Origin: Aristaeella lactis | Lineage (GTDB): Bacteria > Bacillota > Clostridia > Christensenellales > Aristaeellaceae | Direction: 5' to 3' | Length of the DNA stretch: 64,000 nt | Assembly: GCF_018118585.1 (NCBI RefSeq) | Contig: NZ_CP069421.1 | Location: forward strand, 1,240,001 to 1,304,000 | Shown here: piece by piece, positions 1 through 9,530 of the stretch | How positions within the stretch are numbered: the stretch's first letter is position 1 | How the letters are laid out: each line of letters begins with the position of its first letter | Program-made: the position numbers and the translations under genes | Notes under the pieces: model-generated | What the model was told of the DNA's origin: nothing | Database searches by the model: none | The model's input: the letters and a program-made list of their open reading frames with translations, nothing else

Positions 1-175
1 GGGTTTCCTTCAGTTCTTCCTCTGAGCCCGCGAAGCACTGGGCGGATGTGCCGGGGCGGATGGCATCGCAGGCGGCAAATACTGCTTCCGCGGCCGCATA
101 CTTTTCCGCCAGCTCCTTGCCCATGCCCGGATACTGGTCTCCCTGTCCTGAAAACACGAATGCTATTTTACCCAT
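1..175 (-). CDS. fabD: Malonyl-CoA:ACP transacylase, N-terminal part (cut by window edge)
   Basis: Loads malonyl groups from CoA onto acyl carrier protein for type II fatty acid synthesis in the cytoplasm. Only the first 58 codons lie in the window. They start with ATG at 175 and show the family's N-terminal signature FSGQGDQYPGMG, followed by a helix beginning KELAEKYA. The catalytic GHSxG serine lies beyond the edge. The start codon lies 13 bases inside the end of fabK, so the two are translationally coupled in an acpP-fabK-fabD operon. The signature is strong, and the gene order is a standard Firmicutes fatty acid cluster. Confidence 0.9.
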   Translation of the reverse strand, partial: MGKIAFVFSGQGDQYPGMGKELAEKYAAAEAVFAACDAIRPGTSAQCFAGSEEELKET

Positions 176-1107
176 TGAGATGCCCTCCGGAGGAGCGGTT
201 CCGCTCCTTCCGCAACTTCCCTGATAATCTCCGCAGCCGGCTGTTCCTTACGGACCATGGCCGCGATCTGTCCCGACAGGAAACAGCCCTTTTCGCTGTC
301 TCCTTCCTGCACCGCAAGCCTGAGAGCTCCCCGTCCCAGGGCTTCCAGGTTCTCATCCGGCATTCCGCCGTATTCCGCTTTCGCGTATTCCCTGGCGAAA
401 GGTGTACGCAGGCTGCGGACCGGATGGCCCAGCCGCCTGCCGGTCACCATGGTGCAAAGATCCGTAGCTTTCAGGATCTTCTCCTTATAGGAAGGATGAA
501 TGGTACATTCTTCCGCGCTCAGGAAGCGGGTTCCCATCTGGACACCGCAGGCGCCCAGCATAAAGGCAGCTGCCATTCCCCGTCCGTCGGCGATACCGCC
601 CGCCGCGATCACAGGGAGGTTCGTTGCGTCACAGACTTGCGGAACCAGCACCATGGTGGTCAGTTCCCCCACATGGCCGCCGCTTTCGCCGCCTTCCGCG
701 ATCAGCGCGGAAGCGCCGAGACGGGTCATCAGTTTCGCCATGGCCACTGAAGCCACCACCGGAATGACCTTTATGCCCGCCGCGAGCCAGTCTTTGATAT
801 ACGCGGAAGGATTACCGGCACCCGTTGTGACCACTTCCACCTTTTCCTCTGTCACAACACGGGCCACTTCCTCCGCAAAAGGGCTGAGCAGCATGATGTT
901 GACGCCCACCGGTTTTCCGGTCAGCTTCCTGGCTTCCCGAACCTGCTGCCTGACGTAATCCCCCGGCGCGTTTCCGGCCGCGATGATCCCGAGGCCGCCG
1001 CCGTTGGACACCGCTGCCGCCAGCTTTGCGTCGGCGATCCAGGCCATACCTCCCTGGAAAACGGGATAGCGTATCCCCAGCATCTCACAAATGGCTGACT
1101 GTATCAT
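163..1107 (-). CDS. fabK: Enoyl-ACP reductase II, FMN-dependent (FabK)
   Basis: Reduces trans-2-enoyl-ACP in the last step of each fatty acid elongation cycle. It is the flavin-dependent alternative to FabI and is insensitive to triclosan in characterised members. The 314-residue product has the nitronate monooxygenase/FabK TIM-barrel pattern: YPVFQGGMAWIA near the N-terminus, GGGLGIIAAG, the EGGESGGHVG phosphate/flavin loop, and PVIAAGGIADGRG. I chose ATG at 1107, preceded by AGGGAT. A longer in-frame start upstream would run into acpP and add 15 residues unlike the family. The gene begins four bases after acpP and overlaps fabD. Confidence 0.95.
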   Translation of the reverse strand: MIQSAICEMLGIRYPVFQGGMAWIADAKLAAAVSNGGGLGIIAAGNAPGDYVRQQVREARKLTGKPVGVNIMLLSPFAEEVARVVTEEKVEVVTTGAGNPSAYIKDWLAAGIKVIPVVASVAMAKLMTRLGASALIAEGGESGGHVGELTTMVLVPQVCDATNLPVIAAGGIADGRGMAAAFMLGACGVQMGTRFLSAEECTIHPSYKEKILKATDLCTMVTGRRLGHPVRSLRTPFAREYAKAEYGGMPDENLEALGRGALRLAVQEGDSEKGCFLSGQIAAMVRKEQPAAEIIREVAEGAEPLLRRASQWVK

Positions 1108-1111
1108 GTTC

Positions 1112-1333
1112 TTATCCCTGCCTGCTCTGGATAAACTTGTCCAGGTCATCAATGGTTTCCACTTTCCGGTCCAGTTCGATCTCGATGCCGATCTCGTCCT
1201 CCAGGTTCATCAGCAGTTCCTCAGTGTCCAGGGAGTCGATCCCCAGTTCGGCGAATTTGCTTTCCGGTTTGATCGCGGCAACATCCACGCCGGTCCGTTC
1301 CGATACGATTTTTGCGATAGCCTCAAAGTACAT
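1112..1333 (-). CDS. acpP: Acyl carrier protein
   Basis: Carries growing acyl chains on a 4'-phosphopantetheine arm during fatty acid synthesis. It is a 73-residue acidic four-helix protein. The attachment serine is Ser34 in the GIDSLD motif, followed by the conserved helix II region with acidic residues. ATG at 1333 is chosen because a GGAGGG ribosome binding site lies at the right distance; the reading frame stays open 30 codons further upstream without any similarity to the family. It is the first gene of the acpP-fabK-fabD group. I found only a weak -10-like TAGAAT about 65 bases upstream and no convincing -35. Confidence 0.95.
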   Translation of the reverse strand: MYFEAIAKIVSERTGVDVAAIKPESKFAELGIDSLDTEELLMNLEDEIGIEIELDRKVETIDDLDKFIQSRQG

Positions 1334-1448
1334 AGTCCATTCCCTCCGGTCTTTTATTCCGGCAGCATTCCGCCGCCCGATGCAATATTCTACAGACGGG
1401 ATGTTCCAAAAAGGGCTGCTCAACGTTCCACATCCGTTCCCCGGTAAA

Positions 1449-1475
1449 AATTCAGAATTCAGAATTCAGAATTAA
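1449..1475. repeat. Short tandem AATTCAG-type repeat
   Basis: Three tandem copies of a 7-base AATTCAG unit in the spacer between acpP and rplA. Related arrays occur at 18305-18345, 18527-18562, 19756-19796, 39043-39066 and 46980-47016. Looser ones (TTTTCAG/TTTTCATT type) occur at 1561-1600, 21016-21055 and 21155-21195. All lie between genes, usually just after a stop codon. Confidence 0.7.
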
Positions 1476-1520
1476 TGGTTGAACTCCATATCCCGTTTTT
1501 CACACTGCATCAAATCAAAA

Positions 1521-1551
1521 AGGACAGCTTCCGATTATCGGAAGCTGTCCT
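1521..1551. terminator. Bidirectional hairpin terminator in the acpP-rplA spacer
   Basis: A perfect 14-bp stem (AGGACAGCTTCCGA and its complement) closes a TTA loop. It is flanked by an A-rich stretch on one side and a T-rich stretch on the other, so it could end transcription in both directions. Together with the hairpin at 1605-1634 and short tandem repeats it accounts for most of the 311-base spacer 1334-1644, in which I see no gene. Confidence 0.65.
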
Positions 1552-1604
1552 ATCCACTATTTTTAAGTTTTCAGTTTTCAGTTTTCATTATTCATTAAAC
1601 ATGA

Positions 1605-1634
1605 AAAGAGTCCGGCTTTTCAGCCGGACTCTTT
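1605..1634 (-). terminator. Terminator of the ribosomal protein operon after rplA
   Basis: A 13-bp perfect stem (AAAGAGTCCGGCT with its complement) with a four-base loop, followed on the minus strand by a T-rich stretch. It lies 10 bases after the rplA stop codon and probably ends the long ybxF-to-rplA transcript. Confidence 0.8.
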
Positions 1635-1644
1635 ATCATGTTCA

Positions 1645-2334
1645 TCAGAACTTCAGCGGATTCACGCGGACGGCGGGACCCATGGTGCTGGAGAGATAAA
1701 CACTCTTCATATAGGTACCCTTGGCAGCCGCGGGCTTCGCCTTGTTGATGGCGTCCATCAGCACGCTCAGGTTCTCCTGAAGCTTTTCCTTGCCGAAGGA
1801 AACCTTGCCAATCGGGCAGTGGATGATAGCGGTCTTGTCCAGACGGTATTCCACTTTACCGGCTTTGATGTCGTTCACCGCACGGGCGATGTCCATGGTC
1901 ACGGTGCCGGACTTCGGGTTGGGCATGAGGCCCTTCGGGCCCAGCACACGACCGATGCGGCCGACCATACCCATCATATCGGGGGTGGCAACGCAGACGT
2001 CGAAGTCGAACCAGTTCTCCTGCTGGATCTTCTGGATCATATCCTCAGCACCGACGAAATCGGCACCGGCTTCCTCAGCTTCCTTGGCCTTTTCGCCCTT
2101 GGCAATGACCAGCACGCGGATGGTGCGGCCGGTGCCGTGAGGCAGGACCACGGCGCCGCGGACCTGCTGGTCAGCGTGGCGGGGGTCAACGCCCAGGCGG
2201 ACGGAGATCTCGACAGTTTCATCAAACTTGGCTTTGCCGGTCTGGAGCACCAGATCGACGGCCTCTTCGGGGTCATACTGCTTCAGATGGTCGATCAGCT
2301 TTACGCTGTCGGTATATTTCTTACCGTGTTTCAT
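1645..2334 (-). CDS. rplA: 50S ribosomal protein L1
   Basis: Binds the L1 stalk of 23S rRNA and helps release deacylated tRNA from the E site. In many bacteria it also represses its own operon by binding the mRNA leader. The 229-residue product has the family features: N-terminal [11 protein letters not shown], the [13 protein letters not shown] region, and the central [12 protein letters not shown] motif. ATG at 2334 follows a GGAGGA site; a frame extension upstream is not conserved. It is the last gene of the operon, followed by hairpins. The usual next genes, rplJ and rplL, are not here. A candidate L1 target is at 2910-2942, upstream of rplK. Confidence 0.97.
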   Translation of the reverse strand: MKHGKKYTDSVKLIDHLKQYDPEEAVDLVLQTGKAKFDETVEISVRLGVDPRHADQQVRGAVVLPHGTGRTIRVLVIAKGEKAKEAEEAGADFVGAEDMIQKIQQENWFDFDVCVATPDMMGMVGRIGRVLGPKGLMPNPKSGTVTMDIARAVNDIKAGKVEYRLDKTAIIHCPIGKVSFGKEKLQENLSVLMDAINKAKPAAAKGTYMKSVYLSSTMGPAVRVNPLKF

Positions 2335-2459
2335 TATATATTCCTCCTGTGTGGTCTTAGCGGCACATTGTCCTCCCACATTGTCAGGGGCATTGCCCCA
2401 TTGTGCAGCATTGCGCGATGCTTTGCTATATCCGGATCATATCTCCGGACAGAGCCGCA

Positions 2460-2885
2460 TTATTCCTCGACGGTCACGCCCATGCTGCGGGCGGTACCGG
2501 CCACCATGCTCATGGCGGCTTCGATGCTGCCGGCGTTCAGGTCGGGCATCTTGGTTTCAGCGATCTTACGAACCTGTTCCTTCGTCAGCTGGCCAACCTT
2601 TTCCTTGTTGGGACGGCCGCTGGCCTTCTGCAGATTCAGAGCCTTCTTGATCAGCACGGGCGCCGGAGGCGTCTTGGTGATGAAGGTGAAGGTACGGTCG
2701 GTGTAGACGGTGATCACCACGGGGATGATCAGGCCGGCTTCCTTGGCGGTACGGTCATTGAACTCTTTGCAGAAACCGGGGATGTTCACGCCGTGCTGGC
2801 CCAGAGCGGGACCGATAGGCGGAGCGGGTGTTGCCTTGCCGGCAGGAACCTGCAGCTTAATGTAAGCCTGTACTTTCTTTGCCAT
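2460..2885 (-). CDS. rplK: 50S ribosomal protein L11
   Basis: Binds the GTPase-associated centre of 23S rRNA, and is needed for stringent factor activation and for thiopeptide antibiotic binding. The 141-residue length is normal. The conserved N-terminal proline-rich segment [19 protein letters not shown] is complete, as is the C-terminal rRNA-binding domain with GTARSMGV. The 125-base spacer to rplA holds small GC-rich hairpins but no gene. An AGGTG site precedes the ATG at 2885, and the upstream spacer carries the L1 mRNA site. Confidence 0.97.
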   Translation of the reverse strand: MAKKVQAYIKLQVPAGKATPAPPIGPALGQHGVNIPGFCKEFNDRTAKEAGLIIPVVITVYTDRTFTFITKTPPAPVLIKKALNLQKASGRPNKEKVGQLTKEQVRKIAETKMPDLNAGSIEAAMSMVAGTARSMGVTVEE

Positions 2886-2909
2886 TTGAGTGGCACCTCC
2901 ATAAAAATT

Positions 2910-2942
2910 GTGGTAGAGCGGAAGCGTTCAGCTTCCTCCCAC
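2910..2942 (-). promoter_or_regulatory. Candidate L1-binding mRNA leader of rplK-rplA
   Basis: Read on the minus strand, the spacer upstream of rplK contains GTGGGAGG, then a small hairpin (GGAAGC-TGAAC-GCTTCC), then ACCAC. The GUGGGAGG...CCG...ACCAC arrangement resembles the L1-binding helix 76-78 region of 23S rRNA, and L11-L1 operon leaders in bacteria are known to mimic this rRNA site for autogenous repression by L1. Position (about 25-60 bases before the rplK start) and pattern fit; binding is inferred. Confidence 0.65.
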
Positions 2943-3032
2943 GTCGCGCCTTGCCATCAGGCAGGGCGATGCATGGGAACGGCCCGGTCAGGACCGTTCC
3001 CTTTGCAACAAAACAGATTACAGGAGCGGGAA

Positions 3033-3569
3033 TCAGTCTTCCTTCTCGACCTGGTCGAGATCGACCTCCACGGGCATTTCCCGGCCAAGGAACATCTGTA
3101 CCTTGACGGTCAGCTTGCCGCGAACGGTATCGACGTCTTCCACCACACCGCTGAAATTTTCCAGCGGGCCGGACAGGATCCGGACATGCTCGCCGATCGC
3201 GAAGCCGAAGTCCACACTGGACTGCTCAGTATTGAGCATCATGTCGACTTCTTCCTGCGTCAGCGGAACAGGCTTGGAATCCGGGCCGACGAAACCGGTA
3301 ACGCCGCGGGTATTCCGCACGACGTACCAGCTCTCACTGGTTTCGATCATGTGCACCAGCACATAGCCGGGATAAACCTTACGGGTGCTCTTAACGCGCT
3401 TTCCGTTCCGGATCTCAACAACTTCTTCCATGGGAACCCGAACCTCGAGGATCAGATCCTGCATGCCGTTGTTTTCGACGGACTTTTCCAGCGTATCCTT
3501 CACCTTGTTCTCGTAGCCCGAGTAGGTGTGGATAACGTACCAGCAAGGCTCCTTCTTTGTTTCAGCCAT
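3033..3569 (-). CDS. nusG: Transcription elongation and antitermination factor NusG
   Basis: Binds the RNA polymerase clamp to promote processive elongation and couples transcription to translation and Rho. The 178-residue product has the NGN domain (starting WYVIHTYSGYENKVK, with the VYPGYVLV strand) and a C-terminal KOW domain (GEHVRILSGPLENFSGVV). The acidic tail is short. It lies 15 bases after secE and precedes rplK-rplA, the classical secE-nusG-rplK-rplA order. Confidence 0.97.
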   Translation of the reverse strand: MAETKKEPCWYVIHTYSGYENKVKDTLEKSVENNGMQDLILEVRVPMEEVVEIRNGKRVKSTRKVYPGYVLVHMIETSESWYVVRNTRGVTGFVGPDSKPVPLTQEEVDMMLNTEQSSVDFGFAIGEHVRILSGPLENFSGVVEDVDTVRGKLTVKVQMFLGREMPVEVDLDQVEKED

Positions 3570-3584
3570 GTTACTTCTCTCCTA

Positions 3585-3875
3585 TTACGCGATCAGCTTA
3601 CTGACCAACGCGGACGCGCCCAGGTCCAGCACACCGATCACGATGCCCATGAAGAGCATGAACACGAGCACGATGATGGAATAGGCGATCAGCTTTTCTT
3701 TGCTGGGCCAGGTAACCTTCTTCAGCTCATAGTACATGTTTTTGAAGGGCTTGGCGATGCGCTTGGGCAGATTAGTGAGCCAGCTGAAGAACTTGCTCAG
3801 CTTGCTCTCTCCGGTCTTCCGGACGGCTTTTTCAGCGGATTCAACCGCTTTCTTCGTCTCAGACACTTTTTTCAC
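3585..3875 (-). CDS. secE: Preprotein translocase subunit SecE
   Basis: Essential clamp of the SecYEG protein-conducting channel. This 96-residue form has a charged N-terminal extension, the amphipathic helix with the conserved YYELKKVTWPSKEKL motif, and one transmembrane helix (about residues 64-83), as in single-span Gram-positive SecE. The indicated start is GTG at 3875, but its GAGGAT site is almost adjacent. An in-frame GTG three codons later would be better spaced, so the first three residues are uncertain. It lies between rpmG and nusG. Confidence 0.93.
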   Translation of the reverse strand: MKKVSETKKAVESAEKAVRKTGESKLSKFFSWLTNLPKRIAKPFKNMYYELKKVTWPSKEKLIAYSIIVLVFMLFMGIVIGVLDLGASALVSKLIA

Positions 3876-3904
3876 ATCCTCACAGCGTTAGTAGGGTGTT
3901 TGGA

Positions 3905-4066
3905 TCACTTGGTCTCGCGATGAGTTGTGTGCTTCTTGCAGAAGGGACAGTACTTCTGGAGCTCAATGCGATCCGGAGTATTCTTCTTATTTTTCATGTT
4001 GTTGTAGTTGCGCTGTTTGCATTCAGTGCAAGCCAGGCAAATCTTTGTACGGGCGGCGTTTGCCAT
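3905..4066 (-). CDS. rpmG: 50S ribosomal protein L33 (zinc-binding type)
   Basis: Small protein of the large ribosomal subunit near the E site. The 53-residue sequence [20 protein letters not shown]... has two CxxC pairs (Cys13/Cys16 and Cys40/Cys43), which mark the zinc-ribbon form; bacteria often keep a second, zinc-free paralogue elsewhere. ATG at 4066 is preceded by AGGAGGGAT. It sits 21 bases after tuf and 29 bases before secE, the usual place for rpmG in Firmicutes. Confidence 0.95.
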   Translation of the reverse strand: MANAARTKICLACTECKQRNYNNMKNKKNTPDRIELQKYCPFCKKHTTHRETK

Positions 4067-4087
4067 TTGGTATCCCTCCTGACTAGA

Positions 4088-5302
4088 TTACTCAATGACC
4101 TTCGCCACAACGCCGGAACCAACAGTACGGCCGCCTTCGCGGATAGCGAAGCGCAGTCCCTGCTCCATAGCGATGGGGGTGATCAGGGTGATTTCCATGT
4201 CGATGTTATCGCCGGGCATCACCATTTCCACGCCGTCGGGCAGCTTGATGTTGCCGGTAACGTCAGTCGTCCGGAAGTAGAACTGGGGACGATAGCCGTT
4301 GAAGAAGGGAGTATGACGTCCGCCTTCTTCCTTGGTCAGCACGTACACCTGGCCGATGCAGTGGGTATGGGGATGAATGCTGCCGGGCTTCGCCAGAACC
4401 TGGCCGCGCTCGACTTCGTTCCTCTGGATACCACGCAGCAGCGCGCCGATGTTGTCGCCGGCTTCAGCCTGGTCCAGCAGCTTGTGGAACATTTCAACAC
4501 CGGTAACAACGGTGTTACGGGGCTTCTCCATCAGGCCGACGATTTCAACAGCGTCGGACACCTTAACGGTACCACGCTCAACACGGCCGGTGGCCACGGT
4601 GCCGCGGCCGGAAATGGAGAACACGTCTTCAACGGGCATCAGGAAGGGCTGGTCGGTAGCACGTTCCGGTTCCGGAATGTAGCTGTCAACAGCGTCCATC
4701 AGTTCCCAGATGCACTTGCACTCGGGAGCGTTGTCAACGTCGGTGCCGCCGTTCTGCAGGTACTCAAGAACCTTCAGAGCAGAACCCTTGATGATCGGGA
4801 TGTCGTCGCCGGGGAAGTCGTAGCTGCTCAGCAGCTCACGGATTTCCATTTCAACCAGCTCCAGCAGCTCTTCGTCATCCATCATGTCGGTCTTGTTCAT
4901 GAACACGACGATGTAGGGCACGCCAACCTGACGGGCGAGCAGGATGTGCTCACGGGTCTGGGGCATCGGGCCGTCGGGAGCAGACACAACCAGGATAGCG
5001 CCGTCCATCTGGGCAGCACCGGTGATCATGTTCTTAACATAGTCAGCGTGGCCGGGGCAGTCCACGTGAGCATAGTGACGCTTGGCGGTCTCGTACTCAA
5101 CGTGAGCGGTGTTGATGGTGATTCCACGTGCTTTTTCTTCCGGAGCCTTGTCGATTTCGTCATAGCGCATAGCCTGCGCTTCACCCTTCATAGCCAGCGT
5201 CATGGTGATCGCGGCGGTCAGGGTGGTCTTGCCATGGTCAACGTGACCGATGGTGCCGATGTTTACATGGGGCTTTGTCCGTTCATAATGTCCCTTTGCC
5301 AT
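4088..5302 (-). CDS. tuf: Translation elongation factor Tu
   Basis: GTPase that delivers aminoacyl-tRNA to the ribosomal A site. The 404-residue product carries G1 GHVDHGKT, the switch I region ending [15 protein letters not shown]3 DCPGHADY and G4 NKTD, followed by beta-barrel domains 2 and 3 ending in the conserved [11 protein letters not shown]. It follows fusA by 49 bases with an AGGAGG site. Some bacteria have tRNA genes around tufB; none is present here. Transcription appears to continue into rpmG-secE-nusG because no hairpin separates them. Confidence 0.98.
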   Translation of the reverse strand: MAKGHYERTKPHVNIGTIGHVDHGKTTLTAAITMTLAMKGEAQAMRYDEIDKAPEEKARGITINTAHVEYETAKRHYAHVDCPGHADYVKNMITGAAQMDGAILVVSAPDGPMPQTREHILLARQVGVPYIVVFMNKTDMMDDEELLELVEMEIRELLSSYDFPGDDIPIIKGSALKVLEYLQNGGTDVDNAPECKCIWELMDAVDSYIPEPERATDQPFLMPVEDVFSISGRGTVATGRVERGTVKVSDAVEIVGLMEKPRNTVVTGVEMFHKLLDQAEAGDNIGALLRGIQRNEVERGQVLAKPGSIHPHTHCIGQVYVLTKEEGGRHTPFFNGYRPQFYFRTTDVTGNIKLPDGVEMVMPGDNIDMEITLITPIAMEQGLRFAIREGGRTVGSGVVAKVIE

Positions 5303-5351
5303 TTGGGGTTTCCTCCTTGTAAATCAATCTCACGTCGATTTAGTTACAAAA

Positions 5352-7463
<2,112 letters not shown>

Positions 7464-7517
7464 ACTTGGGATTTGCTCCTTTCAGATGCTGCTTTGTTCG
7501 TGCAGTTGAAATGCTTA

Positions 7518-7988
7518 TTACCAGCGGTAATGAGCGAATGCCTTGTTAGCCTCGGCCATACGGTGCATTTCTTCTTTACGTTTTACCGCGGCGCCCGTAT
7601 TGTTGGAGGCGTCAAGCAGTTCAGCGGCCAGGCGCTCAGCCATGGTCTTCTCACCGCGTTTCCGGGCGAAGTCAACGATCCAGCGCAGGGCCAGGGTCTG
7701 ACGGCGTTCGGGGCGGATTTCGATAGGCACCTGATAGGTGGCACCACCAACACGGCGGGCCTTAACTTCCAGCTGCGGGGCAACGTTGTTCAGGGCTTCC
7801 TGGAAAACGTCGGTAGCAGCCTTGCCGGTCTTTTCGGCAACGGCTTCAAAAGCCTCATAGCAGACGTTCTGCGCAACTCCGCGCTTTCCGTCCAGCATAA
7901 TCTGGTTGATCAGTTTGGTAACTACCGTGGTTCCGTAAACGGGATCCGGCAGCACTTCACGCTTCGGTACAAAACCGCGACGGGGCAT
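7518..7988 (-). CDS. rpsG: 30S ribosomal protein S7
   Basis: Primary assembly protein of the 30S head and part of the E-site exit. The 156-residue product matches the family throughout: [18 protein letters not shown] at the N-terminus, the [13 protein letters not shown] helix, VGGATYQVP in the beta hairpin and the C-terminal [10 protein letters not shown]. In E. coli S7 represses the str operon from the rpsL-rpsG gap. Here that gap is 207 bases (7989-8195), long enough for such a site, but I recognise no specific structure in it. Confidence 0.97.
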   Translation of the reverse strand: MPRRGFVPKREVLPDPVYGTTVVTKLINQIMLDGKRGVAQNVCYEAFEAVAEKTGKAATDVFQEALNNVAPQLEVKARRVGGATYQVPIEIRPERRQTLALRWIVDFARKRGEKTMAERLAAELLDASNNTGAAVKRKEEMHRMAEANKAFAHYRW

Positions 7989-8195
7989 AGGTTTCCCTCC
8001 TCAATAATAGTCCTGATGTAAGTGTTCTGCTTCCTCTTCTTCCGACCCTGCGTCAGCATCGCATGGTCCCGGTCACGAATAGACCGGCCGGCTTACTCCG
8101 CCTGCTTCCTGTCTCTCTGTCATTCCTGTTCCGAAGAACAACATCGTGTCAGGCGCGGATCATCACCGTTTCAGACTGCGGCGGCAGCTTTCTGC

Positions 8196-8570
8196 TTACT
8201 TCTTCGGGCGCTTCGCGCCGTACAGGGAACGAGCCTGCATCCGCTTGGCAACACCGGCGGTATCCAGAGCACCGCGGATGATGTGATAACGAACGCCGGG
8301 CAGGTCACGAACACGGCCGCCACGGATCAGCACAACACTATGCTCCTGCAGGTTGTGGCCGATACCGGGGATGTAGCAGGTACCTTCGATGGAGTTCGTC
8401 AGGCGGATTCTCGCGATTTTCCGCAGAGCAGAGTTGGGCTTCTTAGGAGTCTGAGTCTTCACGCTCAGGCACACACCGCGCTTCTGGGGGCATCCCTGAA
8501 GAATAGGAGCGGTGGGCTTCTTGGTCACCCGTTCGCGGCCCTTACGGACAAGCTGATTAATTGTGGGCAT
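8196..8570 (-). CDS. rpsL: 30S ribosomal protein S12
   Basis: Decoding-centre protein that controls accuracy and the response to streptomycin. The 124-residue sequence is typical, with [11 protein letters not shown] (Lys43, the main streptomycin site, is wild type) and [13 protein letters not shown]. In the latter motif residue 88 is Arg, where most bacteria have Lys. Substitution of this Lys by Arg causes streptomycin resistance in several species, so a naturally altered drug response is possible. It is followed by rpsG and preceded by ybxF. Confidence 0.97.
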   Translation of the reverse strand: MPTINQLVRKGRERVTKKPTAPILQGCPQKRGVCLSVKTQTPKKPNSALRKIARIRLTNSIEGTCYIPGIGHNLQEHSVVLIRGGRVRDLPGVRYHIIRGALDTAGVAKRMQARSLYGAKRPKK

Positions 8571-8652
8571 TAGAGCACCTCCTGAATAATATCCTCAAGA
8601 TCCCGCAACCCTCAGGATCTGGAAGGCGTTTTGATTGTACCCGGGTCTTTCT

Positions 8653-8901
8653 TTATGCCTTGAGCAGTCCGGCGGCAGCGGTGGGTACGTCCACTCCGCA
8701 GATCATGCCAAGCTCTTTCATCGACGCGGCCCTCACACAGGGGATACCCGCCGCTTCCGCGGCCCGGACCACCTGTTGGTAGATGAAGGTATCAGCGTCG
8801 CTGCAGACATATACCTTGGATACGGTTCCGGCTTTGATCGCCCGGATCACCTGTTTCGTACCGACTACCTTCCGGCTGCCGGCCGCTTTCAGCATGTCCA
8901 T
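8653..8901 (-). CDS. ybxF: L7Ae/L30e-like ribosomal protein (YbxF type)
   Basis: Small RNA-binding protein of the L7Ae/L30e/S12e/Gadd45 fold. The B. subtilis relative YbxF binds kink-turn RNA and is encoded between rpoC and rpsL. The 82-residue product has the family core: KVVGTKQVIRAIKAG, a VYVCSDAD strand-turn, and the C-terminal CGVDVPTAAAGLL. ATG at 8901 follows GGGAGGAGG about eleven bases upstream; a second ATG two codons later is possible. It is the first gene of the long minus-strand operon and starts about 85 bases after the promoter at 8986-9014. Confidence 0.9.
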   Translation of the reverse strand: MDMLKAAGSRKVVGTKQVIRAIKAGTVSKVYVCSDADTFIYQQVVRAAEAAGIPCVRAASMKELGMICGVDVPTAAAGLLKA

Positions 8902-8985
8902 GCCTTTCGGAACCTCCTCCCGTTTCCCGGGTTTTCCGCCTCAAAAAAGGGCGCAATAAACCCCGGAACATACTGCAACTGGACT

Positions 8986-9014
8986 ATCATATCATTGTTG
9001 TAAAGCATTGTCAA
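8986..9014 (-). promoter_or_regulatory. Sigma-A promoter of the str/secE/rplKA operon
   Basis: On the minus strand TTGACA (9009-9014), a 17-base spacer and TATGAT (8986-8991) lie upstream of ybxF. No other clear promoter or terminator appears until after rplA, so this may drive the whole 7.3-kb operon. Confidence 0.85.
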
Positions 9015-9074
9015 TAAGTTATGAGAGAAAGAAATATATTATTAGGAACGTTTGTGCTCTTGCGATACTGGTAA

Positions 9075-9170
9075 GTGAAATATTCGGCTCCGCCGAATAT
9101 GAAATGTGCTTCGCACGTGAAATATCTGCTTCGCAGATGTGAAATATCGGCCGGTACCCGGCCGATGTGA
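9075..9170. repeat. Array of four small hairpins joined by GTGAAAT linkers
   Basis: Four perfect inverted repeats follow one another: 9080-9100 (ATATTCGGC arms), 9106-9116 (GTGC arms), 9124-9138 (ATCTGC arms) and 9146-9166 (ATCGGCCGG arms). The linkers are GTGAAAT or TGAAATAT. The stems differ in sequence but the linkers are shared. It lies in the 608-base spacer 8902-9509, which has no gene. Confidence 0.75.
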
Positions 9171-9205
9171 TATATACTTTAGGACCGAAGGCATTCTATC
9201 ACGGT

Positions 9206-9250
9206 GTCATTCTGAGCGAAGCGAGCCCGCGAGCGAAGTCGAAGAATCTC
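9206..9250. repeat. Dispersed CATTCTGAGCGAAG...GAAGAATCTC element
   Basis: A 45-base stretch starting GTCATTCTGAGCGAAGCGAG and ending GTCGAAGAATCTC. This phrase is familiar as a dispersed intergenic sequence in many unrelated bacterial genomes. Its function is unknown to me. It sits between the two hairpin arrays. Confidence 0.5.
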
Positions 9251-9321
9251 CTACGAATTCAGAATGAGACAATAGTCATGGGAACCGCATAGTTTCGCAC
9301 TCAGCCGAAACCATCTATCAC

Positions 9322-9378
9322 ATTCGCCGGCAGGCGAATATTTCACATTGAACGGCTTGCCGTTCAATATTTCACATT
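9322..9378. repeat. Two further hairpins with ATATTTCACAT linkers
   Basis: Inverted repeats at 9322-9339 (ATTCGCC arms) and 9348-9367 (TTGAACGGC arms) are joined by ATATTTCACAT. This is the reverse complement of the linker used at 9075-9170, so the array appears in the opposite orientation on this side of the 9206-9250 element. Confidence 0.65.
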
Positions 9379-9387
9379 TGCCCTTCA

Positions 9388-9483
9388 GGGGAACGATAGG
9401 GACGGTCCTTTTCGTTCCTCAGTCCTCATTTATTGGCTTTTCATGCTCAAAGGGAACGAAAAGGACCGTCCCTATCGTTCCCC
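9388..9483. repeat. Long palindromic REP-like element, copy 1
   Basis: Two perfect 31-base inverted arms (9388-9418 and 9453-9483, each containing the core ACGGTCCTTTTCGTTCC or its complement) enclose a 34-base loop. A second copy with nearly identical arms and a diverged but recognisable loop is at 18370-18464. The size and structure fit a REP/MITE-like non-autonomous element. No transposase gene is nearby. Confidence 0.85.
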
Positions 9484-9495
9484 TTCTGCATTGTA

Positions 9496-9530
9496 GAACA
9501 GGTTCCGGCTCATTGAGCCGGAACCTGTTC
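9496..9530 (-). terminator. Hairpin overlapping the 3' end of the MBL-fold gene
   Basis: A 15-bp perfect stem (GAACAGGTTCCGGCT and complement) with a CATTG loop spans the last codons and the stop codon of the upstream minus-strand gene. No T run follows, so it may be an mRNA 3'-end stabiliser rather than a classical terminator. Confidence 0.45.

Noticed and set aside
4067-5351. tRNA genes around tuf
   Set aside because: The flanking gaps are 21 and 49 bases, too short for a tRNA, and no cloverleaf was seen in other spacers.
9075-9378. CRISPR array
   Set aside because: The repeated parts are short linkers and the intervening pieces are palindromes; there are no 25-40-base repeats with regular unique spacers and no cas genes.
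9388-9483. Simple transcription terminator
   Set aside because: The 31-base arms with a 34-base loop and a second near-identical copy 9 kb away fit a dispersed element better; there is also no T run at the arm end.
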